Below, in pieces: positions 1 through 7,115 of a stretch of DNA of 20,711 bases. The notes beneath the pieces were generated by a model. That model saw only the letters and a list, made by a program, of their open reading frames with translations, was not told the origin of the DNA and ran no database searches. The position numbers and the translations under genes are program-made. How positions within the stretch are numbered: position 1 is the stretch's first letter; each line of letters opens with the position of its first letter. Source of the stretch: Planctomycetota bacterium (GTDB lineage: Bacteria; Planctomycetota; Brocadiia; JAJRTI01); contig JAJRTI010000677.1 of the NCBI GenBank assembly GCA_024278415.1, forward strand, positions 1 through 20,711, written 5' to 3'.

Positions 1-1
1 G

Positions 2-1264
2 GCCGGCGCAATGCTCGACAAGGACGGCAACGTGCTGTGCAATAGCATCGTCTGCTTCGACAACCGCGCGCAGGCGCTGTTCGACGAGTGGATGCAGGGC
101 CAGGATCCGGCGGCGCTCATGGCCACGACCGGCCAGCCGCCGAGCCAGATGTACTCGCTCGCCAAGCTCATGTGGGTCAAGGCCAACCGGCCCGATCTGT
201 ACGAGCGCATGTGGAAATACCTCTGCTACGAGGAGTATGCGATCTACCGTATGGGCCTGCCGCCCACCACCGACTACTCGGTCGCGGGTCGGACCATGGC
301 GTTCGACGTGCTCGCGGGGGCGTGGTCCGTGAGCATTTGCGAAGCCGCGGGCATCGACCCCAATCTGTTTGCCGACGCCAAGCCGTCCGGCGTGGTGGTG
401 GGGGAAATCGGAGCCGCCGCGGCCGAGGAGCTGGGCTTGCCCAAGGGCTGCAAAGTCGTGACCGGGGGACACGACCAGCCGGCCGGCGCGGTGGGCTCGG
501 GCGTGATCGAGGGAGGCTTCGCGGTGGACGGCACCGGCACGACCGAGTGCATCGCGCTCGCGTTTGACAAGCCCATGACCGGGGAGCACATGTTGCGCAA
601 CAACCTCTGCTGCGCGCACCACGTCATGCCCGGCCTCTACATGACCCTCCTCTTCAACCTCACCGGCGGCAGCCTGCTCAAGTGGTACCGCGACACGTTG
701 GCCGAGGCGCAGCGCCGCGACGCAGACGCCAAGGGCGCAGACGTGTACGACCTCATCATGGCCGAGATGGCCGATGAGCCGACCGACCTCTTCGTGCTGC
801 CCCACTTCACCATGACCGGCACGCCGTATCTCGACGCGGACCCCACCGGCGCGATCATCGGCCTCTCGCTCACCACGACGCGGGGCGAATTGATCCGGGC
901 CCTCGTCGAGGGCATCACGTACGAGATGAAACTCAACCTCGCGCTGGTGCGGGAGGCTGGCATCGAGGTGCGCGAACTGCGCGCGACCGGCGGCGCGGCC
1001 AAGTCCGATCGCTGGCTCCAAATCAAGGCCGACATGTTCAACACGACGGTGGTGAAGCTGTCGGTCACGGAGGCTTCGTGCCTCGGCGTGGCCATGACCG
1101 CGGGGGTGGCCAACGGCGACTACGGCTCCTTCGAGGAGGCCGTCGCGCACGTGGTGAAGCCAGAGACGACCTTCGAGCCGGATCCCAAGCGCGCCGCGAT
1201 CTACGACGAGAAGCTTGCGAAGTATCGCGAGCTGTACCCCATGCTCAAGGAGTGGCGCCAGTAG
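2..1264 (+). CDS. FGGY-family carbohydrate kinase (xylulokinase-like), 5' truncated by window edge
   Basis: This is the C-terminal four fifths of an ATP-dependent sugar kinase of the FGGY family, which phosphorylates pentoses, polyols or related sugars in the cytoplasm. The frame is open from position 2, and the first visible ATG (11) falls inside the fold, so the true start lies upstream; family members are near 500 residues and about 417 are visible. The actin-like C-terminal domain carries GGHDQPAGA, whose Asp (codon 473-475) matches the catalytic base of xylulokinase (GGGDNAAGA in E. coli), followed by DGTGTTE. GGAAKSDRWLQIKADMF and a LGVAMTAGVANGDY-like segment match the family's ATP-site and C-terminal signatures. 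The substrate cannot be read from sequence. The gene stops with TAG and is followed by a strong hairpin. The family call is firm; the sugar is unknown. Confidence 0.9.
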   Translation, partial: AGAMLDKDGNVLCNSIVCFDNRAQALFDEWMQGQDPAALMATTGQPPSQMYSLAKLMWVKANRPDLYERMWKYLCYEEYAIYRMGLPPTTDYSVAGRTMAFDVLAGAWSVSICEAAGIDPNLFADAKPSGVVVGEIGAAAAEELGLPKGCKVVTGGHDQPAGAVGSGVIEGGFAVDGTGTTECIALAFDKPMTGEHMLRNNLCCAHHVMPGLYMTLLFNLTGGSLLKWYRDTLAEAQRRDADAKGADVYDLIMAEMADEPTDLFVLPHFTMTGTPYLDADPTGAIIGLSLTTTRGELIRALVEGITYEMKLNLALVREAGIEVRELRATGGAAKSDRWLQIKADMFNTTVVKLSVTEASCLGVAMTAGVANGDYGSFEEAVAHVVKPETTFEPDPKRAAIYDEKLAKYRELYPMLKEWRQ

Positions 1265-1269
1265 GTGGC

Positions 1270-1313
1270 GGGGACATGAACCAAGGACGCGTCGCGTCCG
1301 ACTTCGTGTCCCC
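1270..1313 (+). terminator. Nested hairpin downstream of the FGGY kinase
   Basis: Arms GGGGACATGAA (1270-1280) and TTCGTGTCCCC (1303-1313) pair over 11 positions with one G-T. Inside them, 1285-1299 is a second stem of GGACGCG against CGCGTCC. It begins six bases after the kinase stop. There is no T tract, so it is either a non-canonical terminator or a dispersed structured repeat. Confidence 0.45.
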
Positions 1314-1332
1314 GGAAGCCGCATTCCCGCCA

Positions 1333-1413
1333 CGTAGCCGCACCCGTTAGGCTGCGGGCCGCAGTGCGTTTCGCATCTCCCGCATTCCCCGCATGCTGGC
1401 GCATGCGGCTACG
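1333..1413. repeat. Inverted repeat with internal CCGCATGC/GCATGCGG palindrome (copy 1 of 3)
   Basis: CGTAGCCGCA (1333-1342) is the exact reverse complement of TGCGGCTACG (1404-1413). Inside the right end, 1389-1408 is CCGCATGC-TGGC-GCATGCGG, a perfect 8-bp inverted repeat with a 4-base loop. The same core recurs at 5981-6000 (inverted) and 8621-8638. The first ATG of the following long reading frame (1393) sits inside this palindrome. Confidence 0.75.
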
Positions 1414-1434
1414 GCCGCCATTATCCAATTGTCC

Positions 1435-4185
1435 ATGATCCAACCGCCAGACACGAAGCCACAGCGTTTGCCTCGTGGGGGCGGCGGCCAGGCGCTCGTG
1501 CTGCTTCTCTTCTTCGCGTCCGGCGCGAGCGCACTTGCGTATGAAATCATCTGGATGCGGCAGTTGTCGCTGGTGTTCGGGGTCACTGTCTTTGCGCTCA
1601 GCGCGGTGCTTTGTGCGTTCATGGGCGGCCTTGCGATGGGGAGCGTCGTCTTCGGCCGCGTGGTCGATGCGCGGCCGCGGTGGGCGCTGGCGCTGTATGG
1701 GTGGATGGAAATCGCGATCGCGCTGTACGCGCTCGCACTACCGGGGCTTATTCAGGGCGTGATGCCCATCGCGGCCTGGGCGCGGCTCGCGCTCACCGAC
1801 TCCTTCTGGCTCCTCAGTCTGGTGAAGCTGGGCGTCACGCTCGCGCTTCTCTTGCCGGCCACGGTGCTCATGGGCGGCACGTGCCCCGTACTGGTGAAGC
1901 ATTGCGTGACGCGGGCTGACGCAGTGGGCAAACGCGTGGCCTGGCTCTACGCCGCGAACACGCTGGGCGCGACGGTGGGCTGCTTCGCGACGACGTTCTT
2001 CATCATCGCCGCGCTCGGCGTGCGGCACACCTTGTGGCTCGCGTCGGCCGTGAGCTTCGGCGTGGGTGTGTGCGCGCTCGTGCTCCATGCACGGAGTGCG
2101 CGTGGGAGCGAGGAGCCCGCCGCCGCGGCGCCCCCCGAGGAGTCGGCAGAAGAGATCGAGCCGGCCACGCGCCGCGTGGTGCTGTGGGCTTTCGCGTTTG
2201 CAGGGTTTTGCGCGCTCGCGTACGAGACGCTGTGGACGCGCATGCTCGCGCACTTGGTGGGCAACGACGTGCAAGCGTTCGGCGCGATGCTCAGCACGTT
2301 CTTGGTGGGGCTGGCGATCGGCAGCTTCGCGGTCTCGAGGCTGTCGTTGTCGCGGCGGGGTGCGTTGGCCGGGTTTGCCATCGTTGAGGCGTTCGTTGGT
2401 TGCGGAGCGTTCTTATCCATCGCCGGCTTCGCCATGGCGTCCCCGATCGGAGCCTTGGTGTCGGACACACTGGGCCGGGCGGCCCTAGGGCGCGTGCCCG
2501 TGGTGGCGCTCTTGCGATGCGCGCTGGTCATGCTGGCTCCGGCCGTGCTCATGGGCGCGGCCTTCCCGCTCGCGAGCCGGGCGATCACCGGCCGGCTCGA
2601 CGGCCTGGGCCGCGGCATCGGCGCGCTCTACGGCGCCAACACGCTCGGTGCGGTCGCGGGATCTGTGCTGGCTGGATTCGTGCTGACTCCGTTTATCGGC
2701 GTGCAGAGGAGCATATTCCTGTTGGGGCTGGTCAACGTTGGCATTGCCGTGGCGCTCGCGTCGCGCGTCTGGCGACACATGCCGCGCCTGCGCGTAGCGA
2801 CAGTGGCCGTAGGCATCGCCGTGGCTCTCGTCGTGTGCGGCTTCGTTGGGCTGGAGCCCATTCGAAGGCCGCTCGTGTTTGCGCATCGCGACCCGGCGCT
2901 CTTCGAACTCATCTACTACCGCGAGGGCATATCGAGCAACATCGCGGTCCTCCAGAGCCGGCTTAATCCCGCGCAGCGAGAGCTGTCCGTCAACGGCGAC
3001 CCGGTGTCGTTCACCAACTACGACGACGTGAAGATCCAGAAGCTGCTGGCCCACCTGCCGCTGCTGCTGCACCCGGAGCCCAAGAAGGCGTTGCTCGTCG
3101 GGTTTGGCTCGGGCTGCACCTCGTACAGTGTCACACTCCACCAGACCTACTTGACCTGCATCGAGTTGGAGCGCGGCGAGATCGAGGCCGCGCAGTTCTT
3201 CCGCGAGCAGAACCACGACATCTTCAACAACCCGTACTTCCAGCTCCGCATCGACGATGGCCGGAACTGGCTGCTGACTGTGCCCGAACGCTATGACGTG
3301 ATCAGCCGCGACACGCTCCGCATCCGCACGAGCCAAGATCTGTTGACGCGCGAGTTCTACGAGATCTGCAAGTCGCGGCTGGCCGAGGGGGGCCTCCTCT
3401 GCGGCGTCATCCCGGTGCACATGTGCCCGGACGAAGCGTACTTCAAGATGCTGCTCAGGACCTTCATGGCCGTGTTCCCCCACGCGTCGCTTTGGTATGG
3501 GAACCCACAGATATGTCTTGTGGTCGGCTCGCGCAAAGAGCTGCGCCTCGACCCTGCCGCGCTGCGCCAGCGCATGGCGGCCCCAGGCCTGCGCGAGGAC
3601 TTGGCCGTGGTAGACATGGCTGACCCGGCCGTGTTCCTCTCGTACTTCCTTATGGCCGACGGGGCCTTGCGGGAGTACGTGGGCGAGGGCGAGATCAGCA
3701 CCGACGATCGGCCGCTGGGTTTCAGCACGCCGGTGCAGAAGCTTCCGCCCGACGCGGCTCTCGAACTGACCGAAAACCTCCTCAGCCACAAGCAGGTCTT
3801 TGCTGGCCTGTCCAACACACCAGCCGAACGCGCCGACCGCGTGGCTCGGCGAGTCATACGTGGCAGAATGCTCCAAGCACAACGCAAGTGGTCAGCCGCG
3901 CGCAGGGAGTTGGACCTGGCGCTGGCGCTTTCGCCGCAAGACGCGAACGCGCGCAGGAACGCGGCGCAAGTTTATGACAAGCTCGCGCAGAGGCTTTACG
4001 ATGCGGGCAAGAAAATCGAGGCCGTGAAACTGCTGGAGCGGGCGGTTCAGCTCGATCCCACCGCAGAGCAGCCGCTCCTGGGGCTGGCCACGTGCTACGA
4101 GGAGATGGGCATGACGCAGCAAGCGCGTGCCGCGCAGAGGCGGCTCAAGGGGATGAAGGATCAGGGATTAGGGATTAGGGATTAG
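1435..4185 (+). CDS. Multi-pass membrane protein with spermidine-synthase-like domain and C-terminal TPRs
   Basis: From ATG 1435 this is 916 aa. Residues about 20-470 are a membrane region made of two related halves: ASALAYEIIWMRQL in the first matches CALAYETLWTRML in the second, and LYAANTLGA matches LYGANTLGA. Residues about 490-780 are a spermidine-synthase-type SAM-binding Rossmann domain, with GFGSGC near residue 556, the acidic strand end CIELE and then RIDDGRNWL. Residues about 800-905 are TPR-like helical repeats. Fused membrane/spermidine-synthase proteins are common in environmental bacteria and their products are mostly unknown, so polyamine synthesis is not assured. ATG 1393 would add 14 residues but lies in a dispersed palindrome, so 1435 is preferred; neither has a clear ribosome binding site. 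The last codons and TAG stop come from a GGGATTA heptad repeat. Confidence 0.85.
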   Translation: MIQPPDTKPQRLPRGGGGQALVLLLFFASGASALAYEIIWMRQLSLVFGVTVFALSAVLCAFMGGLAMGSVVFGRVVDARPRWALALYGWMEIAIALYALALPGLIQGVMPIAAWARLALTDSFWLLSLVKLGVTLALLLPATVLMGGTCPVLVKHCVTRADAVGKRVAWLYAANTLGATVGCFATTFFIIAALGVRHTLWLASAVSFGVGVCALVLHARSARGSEEPAAAAPPEESAEEIEPATRRVVLWAFAFAGFCALAYETLWTRMLAHLVGNDVQAFGAMLSTFLVGLAIGSFAVSRLSLSRRGALAGFAIVEAFVGCGAFLSIAGFAMASPIGALVSDTLGRAALGRVPVVALLRCALVMLAPAVLMGAAFPLASRAITGRLDGLGRGIGALYGANTLGAVAGSVLAGFVLTPFIGVQRSIFLLGLVNVGIAVALASRVWRHMPRLRVATVAVGIAVALVVCGFVGLEPIRRPLVFAHRDPALFELIYYREGISSNIAVLQSRLNPAQRELSVNGDPVSFTNYDDVKIQKLLAHLPLLLHPEPKKALLVGFGSGCTSYSVTLHQTYLTCIELERGEIEAAQFFREQNHDIFNNPYFQLRIDDGRNWLLTVPERYDVISRDTLRIRTSQDLLTREFYEICKSRLAEGGLLCGVIPVHMCPDEAYFKMLLRTFMAVFPHASLWYGNPQICLVVGSRKELRLDPAALRQRMAAPGLREDLAVVDMADPAVFLSYFLMADGALREYVGEGEISTDDRPLGFSTPVQKLPPDAALELTENLLSHKQVFAGLSNTPAERADRVARRVIRGRMLQAQRKWSAARRELDLALALSPQDANARRNAAQVYDKLAQRLYDAGKKIEAVKLLERAVQLDPTAEQPLLGLATCYEEMGMTQQARAAQRRLKGMKDQGLGIRD

Positions 4186-4230
4186 AGACAACTGCACCTC
4201 ATCTCTCATCCCTCATCCCTAATCCCCTGG
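4163..4230. repeat. GGGATTA heptad repeats forming a long hairpin
   Basis: Three GGGATTA units (4164-4184) are followed after a short spacer by the degenerate reverse complement (CATCCCTCATCCCTAATCCC, 4208-4227 region). The arms can pair over about 25 bases with G-T wobble. The left arm encodes the last residues (GLGIRD) and TAG stop of the preceding gene. It may also terminate transcription before the ispH-ubiA gene. Confidence 0.7.
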
Positions 4231-4235
4231 CGCTG

Positions 4236-4244
4236 TGGTAGAAT
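4236..4244 (+). promoter_or_regulatory. Extended -10 element (TGGTAGAAT) for the ispH-ubiA fusion gene
   Basis: TG-N-TAGAAT lies 14 bases before ATG 4259, with no recognisable -35, as is usual for extended -10 promoters. Transcription would begin near 4250, giving a leader of about ten bases or fewer. No Shine-Dalgarno motif precedes the ATG, which fits a leaderless or near-leaderless message. This rests on a single motif. Confidence 0.35.
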
Positions 4245-4258
4245 AGCCGTCAACGACC

Positions 4259-5980
4259 ATGAAAGTCCGACTCGCCAAGACTGCCGGCTTCTGCATGGGC
4301 GTGCGCCGCGCGATGGATATCGTGCTCGACATGGCCGACCAGGCGCGCGGGCCGCTCTACACCGAAGGGCCGCTGATCCACAACCCGCAAGTGCTCGAGT
4401 TGCTCGAAGCGCGCGGCGTGTGCGCGCTCAGTGAAGATGCCGATCTCGAAGACGCGACCGTGGTGGTGCGCGCACACGGCATCACGCCTGAGCGCCGGCG
4501 CGAACTGAAGGCCCTCGGCCTCCGGCTGCGCGACGCAACTTGTCCCCACGTGGCGCGCGTGCAAGGCCACGTGAAAAAGGCCACGCGCGGCGGCCGAGAC
4601 ACGGTCATCGTCGGCGACGCCGGCCACGCGGAGGTGGTGGGCATCCAGGGCTTCGCCAAGAACGGCGGCTTCGTCGTCCAGACCGTCGAGGAGGTGGACG
4701 ATCTGCCGGAGTTAGGGCCGGTCACCGTCGTCGCGCAGACGACCCAAGGCCGAGAGCGCTACGAGGCCATCTGCGCGCGGCTCCAGGAGCGATACGCGGA
4801 CTGCGAAGTGCGCGACACGATCTGCGACGCGACGCGGGACCGGCAGCAGGAGGCTGTTGCGCTGGCCAAGGAGGTGGACGCGATGGTGGTGGTAGGGGGG
4901 CGCGGCAGCGCGAATACCAAGCGCATCGTAGCGCTGTGCGAGGCGACAGGCACGCCCACGTATCACGTCGAGACTGAGGCGGAGTTGGACCTGAACGCAT
5001 TGCGCCGGCTCGACGTGGTGTGCGTGACCGCGGGCGCGTCTACGCCGACGTGGATGATCACGCGCGCGGTCGAGCAACTCCACGCGCTGCGCCCGGCAGA
5101 GCCGCCGTTGGTGGAGGCGCAAGCCAAGTTGGCTCAGGCGTTCATGTATACGAACTTGTACTCGGCGACCGGCGCGCTGGGGCTCGCCTATGCCAACTGC
5201 CGGCTCATGGGCATCCGTCCGGGCGCGGTGCCGTGGCTCGCGTTCTTTTACGTGTTCTCGATCCAGACGCTCAACATGCTCGTGGAGCGGCGCTCGGAAC
5301 TGCTCAACGATCCCCCGCGCGCGCAGTTCCTCCAGCGCCACGCGGTACTCATGCTGCTTGCCGCGCTGGGCGCGACCGCGGCCGCGGTCATCGGCGCGCT
5401 TCTGTTGGCCAACGAATGGGCCGGCGCGATGCTCATCCTCGCCTGCGCGCTCGGCGGGCTCTACCGCGTCCCTTTCACCCCCGCGCGGCTTCGCGGCCGG
5501 CTGCCGTTTCGGCGGCTGGCCGACATCGCCGGCACCCGCGAGATGTTCATTGTAGGCGCGTGGGTCGTGTCCACCGTGTTCGTGCCGGCCTTGGCGCGGC
5601 CCCGCGGCCTCGAACCGTCCCTAGGCGTGGCCATGTGCTTCGCCGGCGCGCTCGTGTTCCTACGCACGATCGTGCTGTCGATCCGCGACATCCAGGGCGA
5701 CCAGGTGATCGGCAAGGAGACGCTGGCCACGTTCCTCGGCCTGTGGCGCAGCAAGGTGCTCATCGTGCTCACGATTCTCGTCACGGTCGGCCTCCTCATC
5801 ATCGCGCCGCGCATGGGCTGGACCGACCGCGCGAGCTATGGGATGCTCGCATGCTGCGCGTACGCGGCGGGCTACCTCGCGCTCTACCACTTCCGCATCA
5901 TCAAAACGCGCCTGACCATGGAGGCCGTGGTGGACGGCAACTTCCTACTCGCGGGGTGCATTGCGGTGGCCTTGGGGTAG
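4259..5980 (+). CDS. ispH: IspH (HMBPP reductase) fused to a UbiA-like membrane prenyltransferase domain
   Basis: This 573-aa fusion begins with a full IspH domain (residues 1-277), the [4Fe-4S] enzyme that turns HMBPP into IPP and DMAPP in the MEP pathway. The cluster cysteines C12, C95 and C189 are present, with H41, H73, H123, E125, the QTT motif at 160-162, S216/N218 and S260. Stand-alone IspH is about 280-320 aa. Residues about 285-573 form a hydrophobic multi-helix domain of UbiA type, ending in the second Asp motif RDIQGDQVIGKETLA (D477, D481) and a DGNF segment near the C-terminus. The usual first motif NDxxDxxxD appears as N338-x3-E342-x3-E346, with Glu in place of Asp. I infer a membrane-tethered isoprenoid enzyme that may hand its product to prenyl transfer; the acceptor is unknown. 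It stops with TAG, directly followed by a dispersed palindrome. Confidence 0.9.
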   Translation: MKVRLAKTAGFCMGVRRAMDIVLDMADQARGPLYTEGPLIHNPQVLELLEARGVCALSEDADLEDATVVVRAHGITPERRRELKALGLRLRDATCPHVARVQGHVKKATRGGRDTVIVGDAGHAEVVGIQGFAKNGGFVVQTVEEVDDLPELGPVTVVAQTTQGRERYEAICARLQERYADCEVRDTICDATRDRQQEAVALAKEVDAMVVVGGRGSANTKRIVALCEATGTPTYHVETEAELDLNALRRLDVVCVTAGASTPTWMITRAVEQLHALRPAEPPLVEAQAKLAQAFMYTNLYSATGALGLAYANCRLMGIRPGAVPWLAFFYVFSIQTLNMLVERRSELLNDPPRAQFLQRHAVLMLLAALGATAAAVIGALLLANEWAGAMLILACALGGLYRVPFTPARLRGRLPFRRLADIAGTREMFIVGAWVVSTVFVPALARPRGLEPSLGVAMCFAGALVFLRTIVLSIRDIQGDQVIGKETLATFLGLWRSKVLIVLTILVTVGLLIIAPRMGWTDRASYGMLACCAYAAGYLALYHFRIIKTRLTMEAVVDGNFLLAGCIAVALG

Positions 5981-6000
5981 TCGCATGCGCCAGCATGCGG
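5981..6000. repeat. CCGCATGC/GCATGCGG palindrome (copy 2 of 3, inverted)
   Basis: This is the reverse complement of the core at 1389-1408, with one outer mismatch: CGCATGC, spacer GCCA, GCATGCGG. It begins at the first base after the ispH-ubiA stop codon and lies between convergent genes, where it could help end transcription. Confidence 0.7.
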
Positions 6001-6017
6001 GAGGTCGCCGCGCCTCT

Positions 6018-6151
6018 TGGAGTGCGGTCCCGCATGTGCGGGAACGCCGCTTTGGCTTTCCGCCTGTGACTTGCGAACTGCTAGAGCGTCCGCGGATGCA
6101 AAGCAGCGCTACGCGCTGCGATCCAAAGCGCCGTCAAGCCGGCGCACTCCA
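6018..6151. repeat. Two inverted modules of a dispersed TGGAGTGCG...CGCTTTGG repeat
   Basis: Module 1 (6018-6060) runs TGGAGTGCG, a TCCCGCA-TG-TGCGGGA hairpin, then GCCGCTTTGG. Module 2 (6097-6151) is in the opposite orientation and ends CGCACTCCA. Module 2 matches 8440-8494 at 54 of 55 bases. Its minus-strand frame supplies the last residues (WSAPA) and TGA stop of the pfkB-family gene. The spacer between the convergent ispH-ubiA and pfkB genes holds only this repeat and the palindrome at 5981-6000. Confidence 0.75.
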
Positions 6152-7081
6152 GATGGCCGCGCTCCGAGCGCGTGCGCACAGCCGCTCGTAGGTCGCTCGC
6201 TCGATCGTGCCGCTTGCCGCGGTGAGCGCGCAGGCGGAGCCGCACGCGACCCCGCGGCGCAGGCACTCGTCCATAGGCGCCGCGTCGTCGAGCCCCGCGC
6301 AGAAGCCGGCCAGGAACGCGTCGCCGCAGCCCACCGTGTTCACCACGTCCTCGGCCGGCACGTCTGCCCGTGCGCACCAGGCGCCGTCACGCGTCACGCA
6401 CACCGCTCCTTCCGGACCCAGCGACACGACGACGATCTCGATTCGGTCGAGCAGCTTGCGCGCCTCGCGCACCGCGGCGTCCACGCCGTTCACCTGCGCA
6501 CCGCTGATCTCCGCAAGCTCGACATCGTTCGGCTTCACGAGCGCACACCCATGCTCCGCCGCGGCCGCCAGCGCGGGGCCGCTCGTGTCGACGCACACGC
6601 GCCGGCCGCCGGCCGCGCAATGGTCGATGAGCGAGACGAGCGCGGTGGGTTCCATGCCGGGCGGCAGGCTGCCGGCGATGACCACGATCGACGTGGCGGG
6701 CAGCAACTCGTCGAGCTTCGCGTGCAGGCGTTCGAGGTCGCCGGCTCCGACGTTGAACCCTAACTCGCGCACGTGCGTGACCGTGTTGTCCACGGGATCG
6801 ATGATCGTCGTATCGAAGCGCGTGGGCTCGTCCACTGACACGAGTGCGACCTGCGCCGGCGTGCCCGCGAAGGCCTGCTCGAACATGGCCTCCTCGCCCC
6901 AGCCCACGAACCCGCTGACGATGGATGGTTTGCCAAGCGTGCACAGCGTGCGCGAGATGTTCACCCCTTTTCCCGCGGGCAGTATCTCCACGACGCGGCC
7001 CTTGGTCGTGTCGCCGACGCGGAAGTTGGCGACCTCGATTGCGCGGTCGATTGCGGTATTGGGGGTGATCGTGAGGATCAT
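6134..7081 (-). CDS. PfkB-family sugar-phosphate kinase (1-phosphofructokinase / tagatose-6-phosphate kinase type)
   Basis: This 315-aa protein is a ribokinase-fold kinase of the 1-phosphofructokinase subgroup, using ATP on a phosphorylated hexose in the cytoplasm. The N-terminus MILTITPNTAIDRAIEV is the typical start of FruK/LacC proteins, and PAGKGVNISRTL near residue 35 is the first PfkB signature. The second signature is VNTVGCGDAFLAGF, with catalytic base D254 and anion-hole glycines; a KPND motif sits near residue 180. The gene follows the dapA-family gene after 34 bases on the same strand, so the two are probably cotranscribed. No Shine-Dalgarno is obvious. The final residues and stop lie inside a dispersed repeat, so the natural C-terminus may have been altered slightly. 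Fructose-1-phosphate, tagatose-6-phosphate or a keto-deoxy sugar phosphate are all possible substrates. Confidence 0.87.
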   Translation of the reverse strand: MILTITPNTAIDRAIEVANFRVGDTTKGRVVEILPAGKGVNISRTLCTLGKPSIVSGFVGWGEEAMFEQAFAGTPAQVALVSVDEPTRFDTTIIDPVDNTVTHVRELGFNVGAGDLERLHAKLDELLPATSIVVIAGSLPPGMEPTALVSLIDHCAAGGRRVCVDTSGPALAAAAEHGCALVKPNDVELAEISGAQVNGVDAAVREARKLLDRIEIVVVSLGPEGAVCVTRDGAWCARADVPAEDVVNTVGCGDAFLAGFCAGLDDAAPMDECLRRGVACGSACALTAASGTIERATYERLCARARSAAIWSAPA

Positions 7082-7115
7082 GGGAATGTTGGACGGGGCG
7101 CCTCGGTTCCGCGGG

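Noticed and set aside
1393..1434. Use of ATG 1393 as the start of the spermidine-synthase-like gene
   Set aside because: The codon lies within a palindrome repeated elsewhere, and the 14 extra residues look unlike a real N-terminus.
2485..3882. Long minus-strand open frame of 465 codons
   Set aside because: It is antisense to the spermidine-synthase-like gene, is rich in His, Arg and Glu, and has no family character; it is a GC-bias shadow.
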